A DNA stretch of 64,000 nucleotides from Aminipila butyrica (GTDB lineage Bacteria > Bacillota > Clostridia > Peptostreptococcales > Anaerovoracaceae): assembly GCF_010669305.1 (NCBI RefSeq), contig NZ_CP048649.1:2604001-2668000 (forward strand), read 5' to 3'. Positions 1 to 9,403 of this stretch are shown here, piece by piece. The notes under the pieces are model-generated. The model searched no databases. It worked only from the letters and a program-made list of their open reading frames with translations, and was not told where the DNA came from. The position numbers and the translations under genes were made by a program. Positions within the stretch are counted from its first letter, which is position 1. Every line of letters starts with the position of its first letter.

Positions 1-3000
1 CTCTTATTTGGTAAAGCTGTAACAATTAAATCAGATAGATAAGTGGTCAGTTGAGCTTCTGCGTTATCTTCAATTGTTACCCCGGTTACGTTAATCACAT
101 ATACCGTTGGCTCTTTTTCGCCATTCTGCACCAGAATCCTCACCTTGTAGGATAAGGCCAATGGCTCCGAAGTGGCACCAGAAGACACTCTTTTATTATT
201 GATAAAGATGTTGTCTGTGCTTTCACCAGTTGCTGTAATAATCAAGCTCTTTGCTTCCGCAGCATTATATACATAATCATATTTGCCGTTGATTAAACCG
301 ATTTGTTTGCCATTTATAATCAGACTCTTTAAATCGGCTGTCACGCCCACTGCATCAGCTTTACTTTGTGCCGCCAAGATACCAGCTACTTCAGTAGAGC
401 TTTCTCCCATAATTCCATGGTTTTCAAGTACAGCCGTATAAATTTTTACATATTTTATGTTGTCAACTTGTACCGGATTACCGTCTTGGTCAACCGCCCA
501 ATCCAAGTCCATGCCATCGCCATTATATCGTTCCATATTATAGGCATATGGATTAATAGCAATGGAATTGCTGCCTGTCTTATGACAATCGGCATAACCG
601 AAGGCCGGCACGGTTTCTGCATTAATCTTATTTCCTGTAAAAGAAAGGGTTGTATCCGAGTACTTTAAGTTTGCAGCAACCCCCTGGTTGTATGCACTAT
701 ATATTTTGGGGTTTGGATAATACGCCTGTGTATGGGCATTATTTTTATAAATATATCCCGGCTTTTTATCGGATGTTACCCAAGAAACATCGGCTGCACC
801 CTTAAACGAGCTATCTGGGTTCGTATAGGTTATCTCCAGGTTTTTCTTGGTATCGGCATTGTAATATTCACTTCCTGCCAATTCGTACCAGTTTTCCCCA
901 TCGTTGGAAACCATAACCGCTCCAGGCTCACTTTCTCCATTCCCTGCATTTCCATATACAATAAAGTCTACGCCGTAAGGATTGTTGGGGTGATTGGTTA
1001 TTGGCTTATCAAATTCATATACGATATACCCGCCATAGGCTCCCAGAGAAACTACTTTTTCAGAAAGTGGATTTTCCAAGGTCACCTCTGGGTTTGGATA
1101 GGCATTATACAGCATTTCCGTTTTATTTATAAACTGGCCCGGAGCCGGTGAAAAGGCTGCGATTTTGCTCGGTTTATTTATTTCTGTGGAAATCGGTTCT
1201 GCTTGATACAGCGCTAGTTCCTGCTCATCCTTATAATTGGCCCGGACAATCAGTTTCTCCCCTCTTATCAAAAGACCATAACCCGGGTCAATGCCTATCA
1301 TCTCATCGGATATCAATTTTTTAACTTTATTCTTTAAATCATAAGCGTACACATCCCCCGTATTGTCCACGAGATAAAGAATTCCCTTATATTCAATCTG
1401 GGCGCGAATATTCTTTAATGAAATATTTTGTAATGTCTGTACTTGCGTATTTCCCGCCCCATCAAAATAGATTTTGCGATACCGGGTTGTACTGCTTTGA
1501 TTTTCTACATTGAAGAAGGCCTTCGCTTCAGCATCGTATACAAATGGTACGGTACTGGTTTTCCACGGTGTATCTCCGGCATAAGGTTCTACACACTTGA
1601 TATCATATCGAGTGGACCATTGGCTGTGGTGAGTCTGGTCTTTTATCTGCTCATCACTCAGTAAGAAATAATCATGCTTTACTGCTCCTGGCCTGTCTGG
1701 CGTGTCATCTGCCCAGGTAGAGTCCACATGGTACCAGCTCCCTGCGATTTTCACCACATTCCAGGAATGATCTTGTCCGCTTACATAATGGCTTGATACC
1801 CCTGCTTTCTGAAGCAGTAAATTCAAGGCCATTGAATAGCCTTGGCATACGGCATCCCCTTCTACCAAAGCACCATAAGCCGTGTAAGCATTCATGGTAT
1901 CTGCTTTTCCGTTCAAATGGCCTGCTTGATTATATTGGCAGTGGTTTACAAGCCAGTCATGAAGGGACAGCAGTTTTTCCAGATCGGTCATTTCCGCAGA
2001 AATGCACTTTTCAATTGCTGAATTGAATACCTCTTGGAATTGATTTATTGCAGCGGTGAGGGCTTCCTTGCTATTAAAATCTTCAAGGATGGAAGGGGTT
2101 ATAATCGCTGTCTTTCCTTCAAATTCTATGTTGTATTCTGTTCTCACATAAAACAGTTCCGGATGTTCAAATAAAACATTTAAATATAAGTTGACCAGAT
2201 TCTTTTGGATTGCATCTTGTGTACCGGAATAAGGCACTGCAACGATAATCTCCGTTGGCGCACCGCCTTTATAAGCCTTCAAGCTTGTGTAAATCACATC
2301 ATAAGCCGCCTGTTCCTGTACGATTCGTTCTTCTATTGTCAACTGAGCATTTGTTTTAATGGTGTCAATTTTCTTTTTGGCTTCCGAAAGTGCTGTCTTG
2401 ACCAAATCAAAAGTTTCCGCCTGATTAATTATTTCCGTCCCTTTGGCAATAGCATTCTCTAGCTCTTGCTTTTGAGCTTCCCGGTAATCCATGCTGCTTT
2501 TATAGGCGGTCAACTCCTGTACGGCTGCCGTTTTCTTTTCCTGTAAAGTTCCTCCTGATACGACGACGATCTTAGAAAGCGGTAAAAGAATCGGCGTGGA
2601 GCTGCTCCGGGTAGCCGTCATAACATAAGTCCCTGGGGCTAAGGTCAGTCTCGCTTGCCCATTTGCATCCGTAACAGCCTGTTGCATTGGCACTATTACA
2701 CCATTCTCATCCACCAGCGCAAGTTGTGCCCCCACCATGTTTTTAGTGTTCTTCTTGATCTCCCCATCGTCTTTCATGCCATCACGGGCAATAGAGAATC
2801 CTTTTAAAGACACGTCGAAGGGAACATTAGCTGTTGCCTGGATTTCTTGACCTTCTTCAAACCAAGTATAGAGGTCTGAATAGTTCGTTGTATCCCCATA
2901 GATAAAAAAGTCTATCAAATCATTGTTTTTTAAGGTCGCCTGATTGAGGTTGTACCCCGTATAGCCTCCATTGAGTTCATTATAAATTCCATCATTCGGC

Positions 3001-6000
3001 GTCTTTCCGTTAACTGCAAAGCCGTTGTTTGACGTTTTTCTTTCAAACAGAAGGGAAACAAACCCGTTGGATCCTACTTGTAAATATTTATTTTTTGTCT
3101 CCTTGGTAAAGGCTTCTCCAAAGCGCAATTCGTGTGCTTTGACTAACGCATCCAAGGCAGATACATGATTTTTTACCAGGTCGGTGTACCCGTAGTTTTC
3201 AGCTAGATCATATGCCACCGTGACGGTTTGCGGTGCCACTAAGAAGCTTCCATCTGCTTGCGCTTTAATGGATGCCGACACTTCCACCTCTGGCGGTTCC
3301 GGATTTGGATCTACCGATCCATCGCTGCCTTTGACGATGACAGTTGCCGCTACCAGCTGATTGACTAATTTCTTAAAGCTTTCATTTGTCGGATATTTTT
3401 CCGCATATTTGGCAAATTGAGCGCTCCGTAAATTGCTGGTTATGATAATCTCTGTATCATACTGCGGTACGGATGCCAACACTAAATTTTCATGCTGAAG
3501 GATTGTCGGCTCACTGGAATGAAACAGATTATAGGATTCATCATATCCGGTTTTAGGTAAACCATATGCCTCAATGCCCGTATCTTTACGCTGAGAATAG
3601 TCATATACCCAAACTAAATTATTCTCGGCATCTAGATAGCACTCTTTAAAGGCATGTAAATTTTTTGTCACCTGACTTCCATCTGCACCGTCTAAGATAC
3701 CCTCTGCATAACTAGCTTTCACCCGCTCCATCAGCGCGATCTCCTGGTCGATTTCTGTTTGCACAAGGGGCTGAACCTTCACTGTTAGGTCCTTGCTCAC
3801 AATGATGTCTGTATTATTTCGCTGCATAAAGACAGTAAGAATTACCTTTTTTGCAGTCTCCTCCGGAAGCGGCCTGTATACAGCTGCTCTGTAGCCGTTG
3901 ATAGCTATTGTTTCTGGGTCACTGCTGGATACCGTAAACTTATAATCAAAATATTTGTCAATTCCCGTATTTTTCCCTACAAGCAGTTGAATATCTTCCG
4001 TGATGTTTTCTGAATCAATCGGTTTGCCGCTTGAAGAAATTTTCAACTTATCCAGCGTATATTTTTCATTTAATTGACTCTGCATATAGCTAGGCCAATC
4101 AATATTATCACCTTTCAGCACTATGTTAAAAATCTTTTCAACAGTTATGGGTGTTTCTTCATTTGAACTACCTGTTTTATTGAACGTAATAGTAGCGATC
4201 AGCGTTACTTCTGTATCATTCTGAGGTCTGGTTACTTCTCCCGTAAGATCACCAAATAATACACTATCCTTCTTCACCGGATTGATGTATGTACTGCTTG
4301 ACTGCCAGCTAATGGTTGCCCAAGCTTTTCCACTTAGCTGCTGTGGTAAATTTAAATTTTCAGTAACCCCATGGCTATCTGTATTAGCTCCCCTTATCTT
4401 CTCAAAGGTAAGATTGGCGGCAATCTGCTCGTTTATCGCCTGGAGAACTCTGCTGCCATCCCAGCGGATATTTGCATTTACCGTATAGTCCACATGCTGA
4501 TGAGCTTTGCTCAAAGCAAATTTTAACTCTTTTACTTGCGCAAAATTCATTACATTATTTAAATTGGGATCCACATAAAAGTACGTAATATCCCCATTGG
4601 GTGCAATATAGGTTTCGTCTACATTATTGATAAGCGTTACTGTTATGTCTGAAAAGCCTAATGTATGAAGTTTTTCTTCTACCAGATCAACAACATTTGT
4701 ATCTGCCCCAAAGGCTGGTAATAACAATTTGCCCAATGCATTATTTGCTGCTGTCAGATAATCCATGGTTGCTTCATCCAAAGATTTTACGGTCACTGCA
4801 AACTGCTTTGTATCAGAAACCGTCCCTTTTCTGATGGTGGCGGTCAGAATAACTTGAACATTTCCGGAGGAAGGCAGCTGGACCAAACCCGTATCGGTTA
4901 TAATATCTGTATTGCTACTTACCCAGGAAATAGTCGTTCCATGCTCTCCTACAACCGGAAGCGTTAAATTTCCTGCCTCTTTTATAATCAGCGACGCCAG
5001 TTGAAGCGCCGTTCTATCGGCTGCAACCGCTTCCACATTTGCATTGCCGCCTACTTCTAATCCGCCCTGCCATTTTAATACCGGGTATCCCTCGTTAATG
5101 GCCTGCGCCCCCGAATTATCCTGATTAAAAGCCTCCCCAAGAATGGTAACGAATGTTTCATCCTTTATTTCCGTCTCGGTCTTCGCTGTAACATCTCCTG
5201 TACCACTTCCTAGTCCAGTACCAAAGCTGTCTGCCAGATAATAACAATTGCTGGAAGTTCCTGAAGAAGAGCCTGCTACCGCACCGACTTTACCCATGGT
5301 AGCAGTTTCTTTCGTTATAACGCCAACATTATAGCAGTTCTGCATGGAACCGGTTGATTTTCCAGTAATCCCCCCGATTTCCCCATAGCCAGATGCCGGG
5401 CAAGCTCCACTTATGGCTCCTGCATTATAACAATTTTTCAAAGTTCCTGAAGATTGTCCAGCAACACCTCCTGCATACAAGTCGGTTGCAAAGCTTGCGG
5501 TCGACACCTTAGTCGACGCATAATTGACGCAGTTTTCAACCGTTCCTCCGGCGTTATTTCCGGTAATACCGCCAACACGCTGTCCTGTAGAAACAATGCT
5601 GCCGCGGAAAGAGCAGTTGCTTATCATTCCAGAATTTACGCCCATAATGCCGCCGACATTACTGCTGGCTGGAGCGATAATGCCTTCAACAATGACATTT
5701 TTTATGACGCTGTCCACATCACTATAAGCGAAAAGGCCATTGGAGCCTTTTAGTCCCGTGATTTTAAACCCTTGTCCATCAAAGGTTCCTGCATAGGCCT
5801 TGTTGTAAGCACCTATAGATATCCAAGTATTATCTTGTTGTTCATTACTTAAAAGGATGTTCCCTGTCACAACTGCATTGGCCGTTACCTTGCCAGAATT
5901 CACATAATTGGCAAACCAGGCCAGGTTTTCACCATTTTCTATCTGATAATAGGTTTTCCCATCTTTTAAAAGCGTGGAAGGTTCCTCTGCCGCTCCGCTC

Positions 6001-8030
6001 CAAACGGTTCGGATATCCATGGTTTTTGGGATATGAATTCCTTGGCCTGCTACCGTGATGGTGCCCATGATTGTCTTATATCCATGGCAGGTTATGGCAT
6101 AGGTGTATTCCCCGTCTGCTAAGCGATAGCTCCCATCCTGGCTTTTTTCTTGCACTTCCTCCCCATATTTTACGGTGATGCTGCTTACAGCCGAGGGATT
6201 ATTATCTATAAAAGAAATCTCAAAGGTAACCGGACTTCTAGCCGATTCGGCCAACACAATTTTAGGGATTGTTGCATTCACACCGGTTACAGTAAAACTA
6301 CCGACTGCTGTTTGAAAGCCGAATTTGTCAATCGTATACGTATAACTGCCTTTGGGCAAATGATACACCCAGCCATCTCCTGGGCAGACAGTTCCCTGGG
6401 CATCTTTAACCAGAATGTTGGCACTGACTGGGCTGATTTCGCCAAAAGTAACGTCATAGGTTTTAATCTCTAAATTTACGGTAATTTTTTTTCCACCGTT
6501 ATTGATACTAAAACTGTCTTCTACCGTTTTATATTCATCCTTTGAAACAGTATAGGAGTACGTGCCTTTACCTAACTTATAAAGCCCCTCTCCTTCAGCG
6601 ATAATCAATCTGCCTTCGCTGTCTCTTACTGCGATCTCCGCCTGCTCTTGATCGATATCAAAGGCAACCGTGTATTTTGCCTGGGGATCCTGCCAGCCGA
6701 TTATTGGATAGCCATTATTTTGATTTGGCATTGTATCTGCTACAAAGTTTCCCCCGAGGTCTGCTACAAATCCAGCAGTTTTCATGGCATCAGCAGACTT
6801 TACAGTTGCATTGGCATTTGTACTGTCATTACCTATGCTCACTGTATAGGTCCCGTCAAGATAATAGGTCTTTTCTAAAATAGCCGTTGCCGATTTAAAT
6901 AAGAAGCCTACGACTGCACCGACATTAGAGGTGCCAGTAGATGTAACTGCGCCGACATTGTAACAGCTTGTAATTGATCCAGTGTAACCATATCCTACAA
7001 CACCGCCAGTATTAGAACCTGCTGATTCTACCTTTGCCAGATTGTAACAGCTGCTGATATTGGCGTTTCTGTTTTGTCCGGCAATTCCTCCTGTATCCGA
7101 CTTTGCAGAAATAACCCCCTCATTATAGCAACCTATAAGGTTTGCATACGAAGTAGCTCCATAGTTGCTACCAGTAATTCCTCCTACATACTTTTGAGTT
7201 GAGGTAATAGCTGCCTTATTGCAGCAGTTTTCAATGGTTCCGGCATTGTACCCTGCTATGCCTCCTGCATAGTTGGCTTTTGCCGATATATTTCCTTCTA
7301 CGGTGGTGTTTCTAACAACACCTGTGCTTCCTACATACCCGAACAGTCCTTGGTAAATAGCCGTTGCCTCTATCCTGAGGTCACAAATGGTGTAACCCGC
7401 CCCGTCGAAAGTTCCTGTGTACTGATTAGAAGAATTTCCTACTGGAGTCCAGTTCGTTTGGATGGTATCGCTTCCCAGAACAATATCATTTACAAGAACA
7501 GCTTTTGCCCCTTTGTTCTGTGCCGTTCCGTCTGAAAGCGTTCCGTTTACCAGCTTTGCAAACCAAGCCAGATTTTCGCCGTTGGCAATTTGATAAATTT
7601 CATTTTCATCCACTTGCGGTTTGGTTACGGTTTGCCCATCCCAAACCGTTCCAGCCTGTTGACCCGCTAGTGCCAGTTTTTCTTCTACCGTCACCCCTTC
7701 CGGCTGCGCTGTAAGAATAGAGGTTTCATCTACATCCTCTTCTTGATTCCGGTCTTCCGGAAACTTGGATGCTTCCTCCTCACTCAGCTCTGGTGAAAGT
7801 TCTGGGACCGTCTCTCCCTCTAGTGCCTCAGAAGGCACTCTTTCTTCTGGAGTGAACCGTTCTGATTCTAAGCTGTCCTTAGCCTTGAGACTGTTTTCTT
7901 CCTGCACCAAAACCGGCGGTTCAACAGTTTCTGCCGTATCCGCCAGTGCAAGGGTTGGAAACAAGTTTAAACACATTATTCCACTTAAAATGATTGCTAA
8001 GATTTTCTTTTGTGTCTGCTTGTTCTTCAT
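1..8030 (-). CDS. Giant secreted multidomain surface protein with transglutaminase-like domain (C-terminus beyond window)
   Basis: A single open minus-strand frame runs from an ATG at 8030 to the window edge, giving about 2,676 residues without a stop. Residues 1-30 form a signal peptide (Lys-rich start, hydrophobic core, ALA cleavage site). Two blocks of GLUG-like repeats lie at about 230-380 and 765-940 (recurrent GGI-G-N-G and N-CYN-G motifs). PEGA-like beta modules lie at about 460-670 and Ig-like modules at about 1000-1420. A DUF4430-like module (about 1585-1710) is followed by a carboxypeptidase-regulatory-like module. A transglutaminase-like domain carries Cys2062, His2088 and Asp2103, the expected catalytic triad. 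A discoidin-like segment and a cadherin-like beta-sandwich come last. An AAGGAG site precedes the ATG with a rather long spacer. A cobalamin riboswitch and terminator lie upstream. It probably acts at the cell surface; no anchor is visible because the C-terminus is missing. Domain names rest on motif recognition only. Confidence 0.9.
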   Translation of the reverse strand, partial: MKNKQTQKKILAIILSGIMCLNLFPTLALADTAETVEPPVLVQEENSLKAKDSLESERFTPEERVPSEALEGETVPELSPELSEEEASKFPEDRNQEEDVDETSILTAQPEGVTVEEKLALAGQQAGTVWDGQTVTKPQVDENEIYQIANGENLAWFAKLVNGTLSDGTAQNKGAKAVLVNDIVLGSDTIQTNWTPVGNSSNQYTGTFDGAGYTICDLRIEATAIYQGLFGYVGSTGVVRNTTVEGNISAKANYAGGIAGYNAGTIENCCNKAAITSTQKYVGGITGSNYGATSYANLIGCYNEGVISAKSDTGGIAGQNRNANISSCYNLAKVESAGSNTGGVVGYGYTGSITSCYNVGAVTSTGTSNVGAVVGFLFKSATAILEKTYYLDGTYTVSIGNDSTNANATVKSADAMKTAGFVADLGGNFVADTMPNQNNGYPIIGWQDPQAKYTVAFDIDQEQAEIAVRDSEGRLIIAEGEGLYKLGKGTYSYTVSKDEYKTVEDSFSINNGGKKITVNLEIKTYDVTFGEISPVSANILVKDAQGTVCPGDGWVYHLPKGSYTYTIDKFGFQTAVGSFTVTGVNATIPKIVLAESARSPVTFEISFIDNNPSAVSSITVKYGEEVQEKSQDGSYRLADGEYTYAITCHGYKTIMGTITVAGQGIHIPKTMDIRTVWSGAAEEPSTLLKDGKTYYQIENGENLAWFANYVNSGKVTANAVVTGNILLSNEQQDNTWISIGAYNKAYAGTFDGQGFKITGLKGSNGLFAYSDVDSVIKNVIVEGIIAPASSNVGGIMGVNSGMISNCSFRGSIVSTGQRVGGITGNNAGGTVENCVNYASTKVSTASFATDLYAGGVAGQSSGTLKNCYNAGAISGACPASGYGEIGGITGKSTGSMQNCYNVGVITKETATMGKVGAVAGSSSGTSSNCYYLADSFGTGLGSGTGDVTAKTETEIKDETFVTILGEAFNQDNSGAQAINEGYPVLKWQGGLEVGGNANVEAVAADRTALQLASLIIKEAGNLTLPVVGEHGTTISWVSSNTDIITDTGLVQLPSSGNVQVILTATIRKGTVSDTKQFAVTVKSLDEATMDYLTAANNALGKLLLPAFGADTNVVDLVEEKLHTLGFSDITVTLINNVDETYIAPNGDITYFYVDPNLNNVMNFAQVKELKFALSKAHQHVDYTVNANIRWDGSRVLQAINEQIAANLTFEKIRGANTDSHGVTENLNLPQQLSGKAWATISWQSSSTYINPVKKDSVLFGDLTGEVTRPQNDTEVTLIATITFNKTGSSNEETPITVEKIFNIVLKGDNIDWPSYMQSQLNEKYTLDKLKISSSGKPIDSENITEDIQLLVGKNTGIDKYFDYKFTVSSSDPETIAINGYRAAVYRPLPEETAKKVILTVFMQRNNTDIIVSKDLTVKVQPLVQTEIDQEIALMERVKASYAEGILDGADGSQVTKNLHAFKECYLDAENNLVWVYDYSQRKDTGIEAYGLPKTGYDESYNLFHSSEPTILQHENLVLASVPQYDTEIIITSNLRSAQFAKYAEKYPTNESFKKLVNQLVAATVIVKGSDGSVDPNPEPPEVEVSASIKAQADGSFLVAPQTVTVAYDLAENYGYTDLVKNHVSALDALVKAHELRFGEAFTKETKNKYLQVGSNGFVSLLFERKTSNNGFAVNGKTPNDGIYNELNGGYTGYNLNQATLKNNDLIDFFIYGDTTNYSDLYTWFEEGQEIQATANVPFDVSLKGFSIARDGMKDDGEIKKNTKNMVGAQLALVDENGVIVPMQQAVTDANGQARLTLAPGTYVMTATRSSSTPILLPLSKIVVVSGGTLQEKKTAAVQELTAYKSSMDYREAQKQELENAIAKGTEIINQAETFDLVKTALSEAKKKIDTIKTNAQLTIEERIVQEQAAYDVIYTSLKAYKGGAPTEIIVAVPYSGTQDAIQKNLVNLYLNVLFEHPELFYVRTEYNIEFEGKTAIITPSILEDFNSKEALTAAINQFQEVFNSAIEKCISAEMTDLEKLLSLHDWLVNHCQYNQAGHLNGKADTMNAYTAYGALVEGDAVCQGYSMALNLLLQKAGVSSHYVSGQDHSWNVVKIAGSWYHVDSTWADDTPDRPGAVKHDYFLLSDEQIKDQTHHSQWSTRYDIKCVEPYAGDTPWKTSTVPFVYDAEAKAFFNVENQSSTTRYRKIYFDGAGNTQVQTLQNISLKNIRAQIEYKGILYLVDNTGDVYAYDLKNKVKKLISDEMIGIDPGYGLLIRGEKLIVRANYKDEQELALYQAEPISTEINKPSKIAAFSPAPGQFINKTEMLYNAYPNPEVTLENPLSEKVVSLGAYGGYIVYEFDKPITNHPNNPYGVDFIVYGNAGNGESEPGAVMVSNDGENWYELAGSEYYNADTKKNLEITYTNPDSSFKGAADVSWVTSDKKPGYIYKNNAHTQAYYPNPKIYSAYNQGVAANLKYSDTTLSFTGNKINAETVPAFGYADCHKTGSNSIAINPYAYNMERYNGDGMDLDWAVDQDGNPVQVDNIKYVKIYTAVLENHGIMGESSTEVAGILAAQSKADAVGVTADLKSLIINGKQIGLINGKYDYVYNAAEAKSLIITATGESTDNIFINNKRVSSGATSEPLALSYKVRILVQNGEKEPTVYVINVTGVTIEDNAEAQLTTYLSDLIVTALPNK

Positions 8031-8101
8031 TTTTTTGTATCACTCTCCTTCTTTTATTTTTACTTTCATTTATATAATCGCTAAAGCGTTATTTTCTACA
8101 T

Positions 8102-8127
8102 AAAAAAACTGTAGCAATATGCTACAG
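8102..8127 (-). terminator. Intrinsic terminator acting as riboswitch expression platform
   Basis: On the minus strand a 7-bp stem (CTGTAGC/GCTACAG, 8109-8127) is followed by seven U residues (8108-8102). It lies between the cobalamin aptamer and the giant surface-protein gene, so ligand binding would be expected to favour premature termination of that transcript. Confidence 0.85.
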
Positions 8128-8221
8128 TCCGTTTTTCTGTAAATTATATGTTTCGTATTACACGAAAATATAAAAGTTTCCATCCACACAACCGATTACC
8201 GCGGCCTGCTTTCTAACATTC

Positions 8222-8430
8222 TATGCAGGTCTTCTGGCTCACGTATTACCATTCCTCTCTGCCTTCCCAGATAAAATCCAGTGGCCTTGTCGGAGAAACT
8301 ACACGTATACAGCGGCGGTACCGCGCAGGATTTTCACCTGCTTCCCTCTTAGCTGCGCAACCTGGCCTAACTCAGACTAAAGGTTAACAAGTCAGAGGTC
8401 TGGCACGCAGAACGTAGATGCTTTATTCAG
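8222..8430 (-). promoter_or_regulatory. Cobalamin (adenosylcobalamin-class) riboswitch aptamer
   Basis: The minus strand carries the conserved cobalamin-riboswitch blocks in order: GGGAAGCAGGTGAAAATCC, a CGGTACCGCCGCTGT stretch, GCCACTGG, GGGAAGGC, and the 3' GTGAGCCAGAAGACCTGC block. The next gene downstream on that strand is the giant surface protein, 190-odd bases away across an intrinsic terminator. This is a direct sequence match to the known RNA family; which corrinoid form is bound is not visible. Confidence 0.95.
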
Positions 8431-8439
8431 TTCTGCTTC

Positions 8440-8469
8440 ATCATAGCATTCCCGTGGAAATATTGTCAA
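8440..8469 (-). promoter_or_regulatory. Sigma-A-type promoter for the riboswitch and surface-protein transcript
   Basis: TTGACA (8469-8464 on the minus strand), an 18-bp spacer and TATGAT (8445-8440) place the start of transcription just before the cobalamin aptamer. Confidence 0.75.
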
Positions 8470-8559
8470 GTAAACTTCGACAAATTTTGCAACATTTCCC
8501 TATCCTATTTTTATTGCCTTGCCGAACCCTAACCTGTGCCGAAGCAACTACTGAACGAT

Positions 8560-8588
8560 TTGACAAAGCTAAGATTCTTATATAAAAT
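8560..8588 (+). promoter_or_regulatory. Sigma-A-type promoter for the membrane protein at 8671
   Basis: TTGACA at 8560-8565, a 17-bp spacer and TAAAAT at 8583-8588. The transcript would begin near 8595, immediately before a perfect inverted repeat. Confidence 0.65.
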
Positions 8589-8600
8589 AGACACAAGAAA

Positions 8601-8634
8601 ATCATGCCTATGAACTCTCGTTCATAGGCATGAT
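8601..8634 (+). repeat. Perfect 14-bp inverted repeat in the 5' leader
   Basis: ATCATGCCTATGAA and its exact complement flank a 6-base loop. The hairpin falls in the predicted leader of the gene at 8671. No U-tract follows on the plus strand and only a weak T-rich stretch on the minus strand, so it is not a standard terminator for either direction. Confidence 0.8.
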
Positions 8635-8670
8635 TACGCTATAACATGTAGAAAGAAAAATTGGGGCATT

Positions 8671-9360
8671 ATGAAAAAAAGAAAAATTGACGGAAAGACG
8701 GTTTTGGTGCATTTCGTACTGTGGTCCTTGGTGGCCTCTGTTATTTTTGTGGTCATCAAGCTGGTCCTATCCCCTTCTGAGGCGGCTTACGCGAAGCAGC
8801 GAAGCGACTACGTCCTGATGCTGCTCCAGTGTATTATCGGGATTTTTGCACTCATGCTTCCTTCTATCTTAAATCACCGCTGGAAGATTGAACTACCCAG
8901 CTTCATGCTGGTGCTCTATGTATTGTTTCTCTACGGTGCTATTTACCTGGGGGAAGTGCGGAGCTTTTATTACCGCATACCGGGCTGGGATACCATCCTC
9001 CATACCTTTAGCGGTGCCATGCTGGGTGCTTTGGGTTTTTCCATCATCAGCCTGCTGAACGCGAAACACACCTGGGTCAATTTAAGCCCTATCTTCGTTT
9101 CGCTATTCGCTTTCTGCTTTGCCGTTACCGTAGGCTGTATCTGGGAAATCTACGAATTCAGTGCAGATGCCATCCTGTCTACCAATATGCAGAAATTCAT
9201 GCTGGAGGATGGCACGCTGTTAGTAGGTCGAGCTGCTCTGACAGATACCATGAAAGATCTGATTGTAGATATCCTCGGTGCCTTTGTCATGTCGACGGTG
9301 GGTTATTTATCCCAGCTAAAAGAGAGCGGCTTTTTAAAACGATTTGTGATTAAGAACTAA
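8671..9360 (+). CDS. Integral membrane protein, YjdF/DUF2238-like
   Basis: A 229-residue protein with about five to six hydrophobic segments (roughly 12-32, 47-66, 76-95, 107-130, 139-160 and 193-213) and short charged loops. Conserved-looking motifs are GWDTILHTFSG (about residues 107-117), WEIYEF (about 170) and a D-T-D-D pattern near the C-terminus (about 190-200). This arrangement resembles the YjdF/DUF2238 family of bacterial membrane proteins, whose function is unknown. It has its own promoter and hairpin leader and converges on the gene at 9404, so it is probably monocistronic. The membrane location is certain from composition; the family call is moderate and no substrate can be inferred. 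Confidence 0.8.
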   Translation: MKKRKIDGKTVLVHFVLWSLVASVIFVVIKLVLSPSEAAYAKQRSDYVLMLLQCIIGIFALMLPSILNHRWKIELPSFMLVLYVLFLYGAIYLGEVRSFYYRIPGWDTILHTFSGAMLGALGFSIISLLNAKHTWVNLSPIFVSLFAFCFAVTVGCIWEIYEFSADAILSTNMQKFMLEDGTLLVGRAALTDTMKDLIVDILGAFVMSTVGYLSQLKESGFLKRFVIKN

Positions 9361-9403
9361 AGGGCTTCCCCATAGGTGGCCCTTCCTGCTCTTCATCAAC
9401 AAT

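Noticed and set aside
5200..7350. Short similar segments that could be taken for a repeat array
   Set aside because: They are diverged GLUG-like protein repeats in frame with the giant gene, without constant repeat or spacer length; no CRISPR array is present in the window.
366..8103. Many plus-strand reading frames of 60-140 codons across the first 8 kb
   Set aside because: All lie antisense to the continuous giant minus-strand gene, lack ribosome-binding sites and show no recognisable domains.
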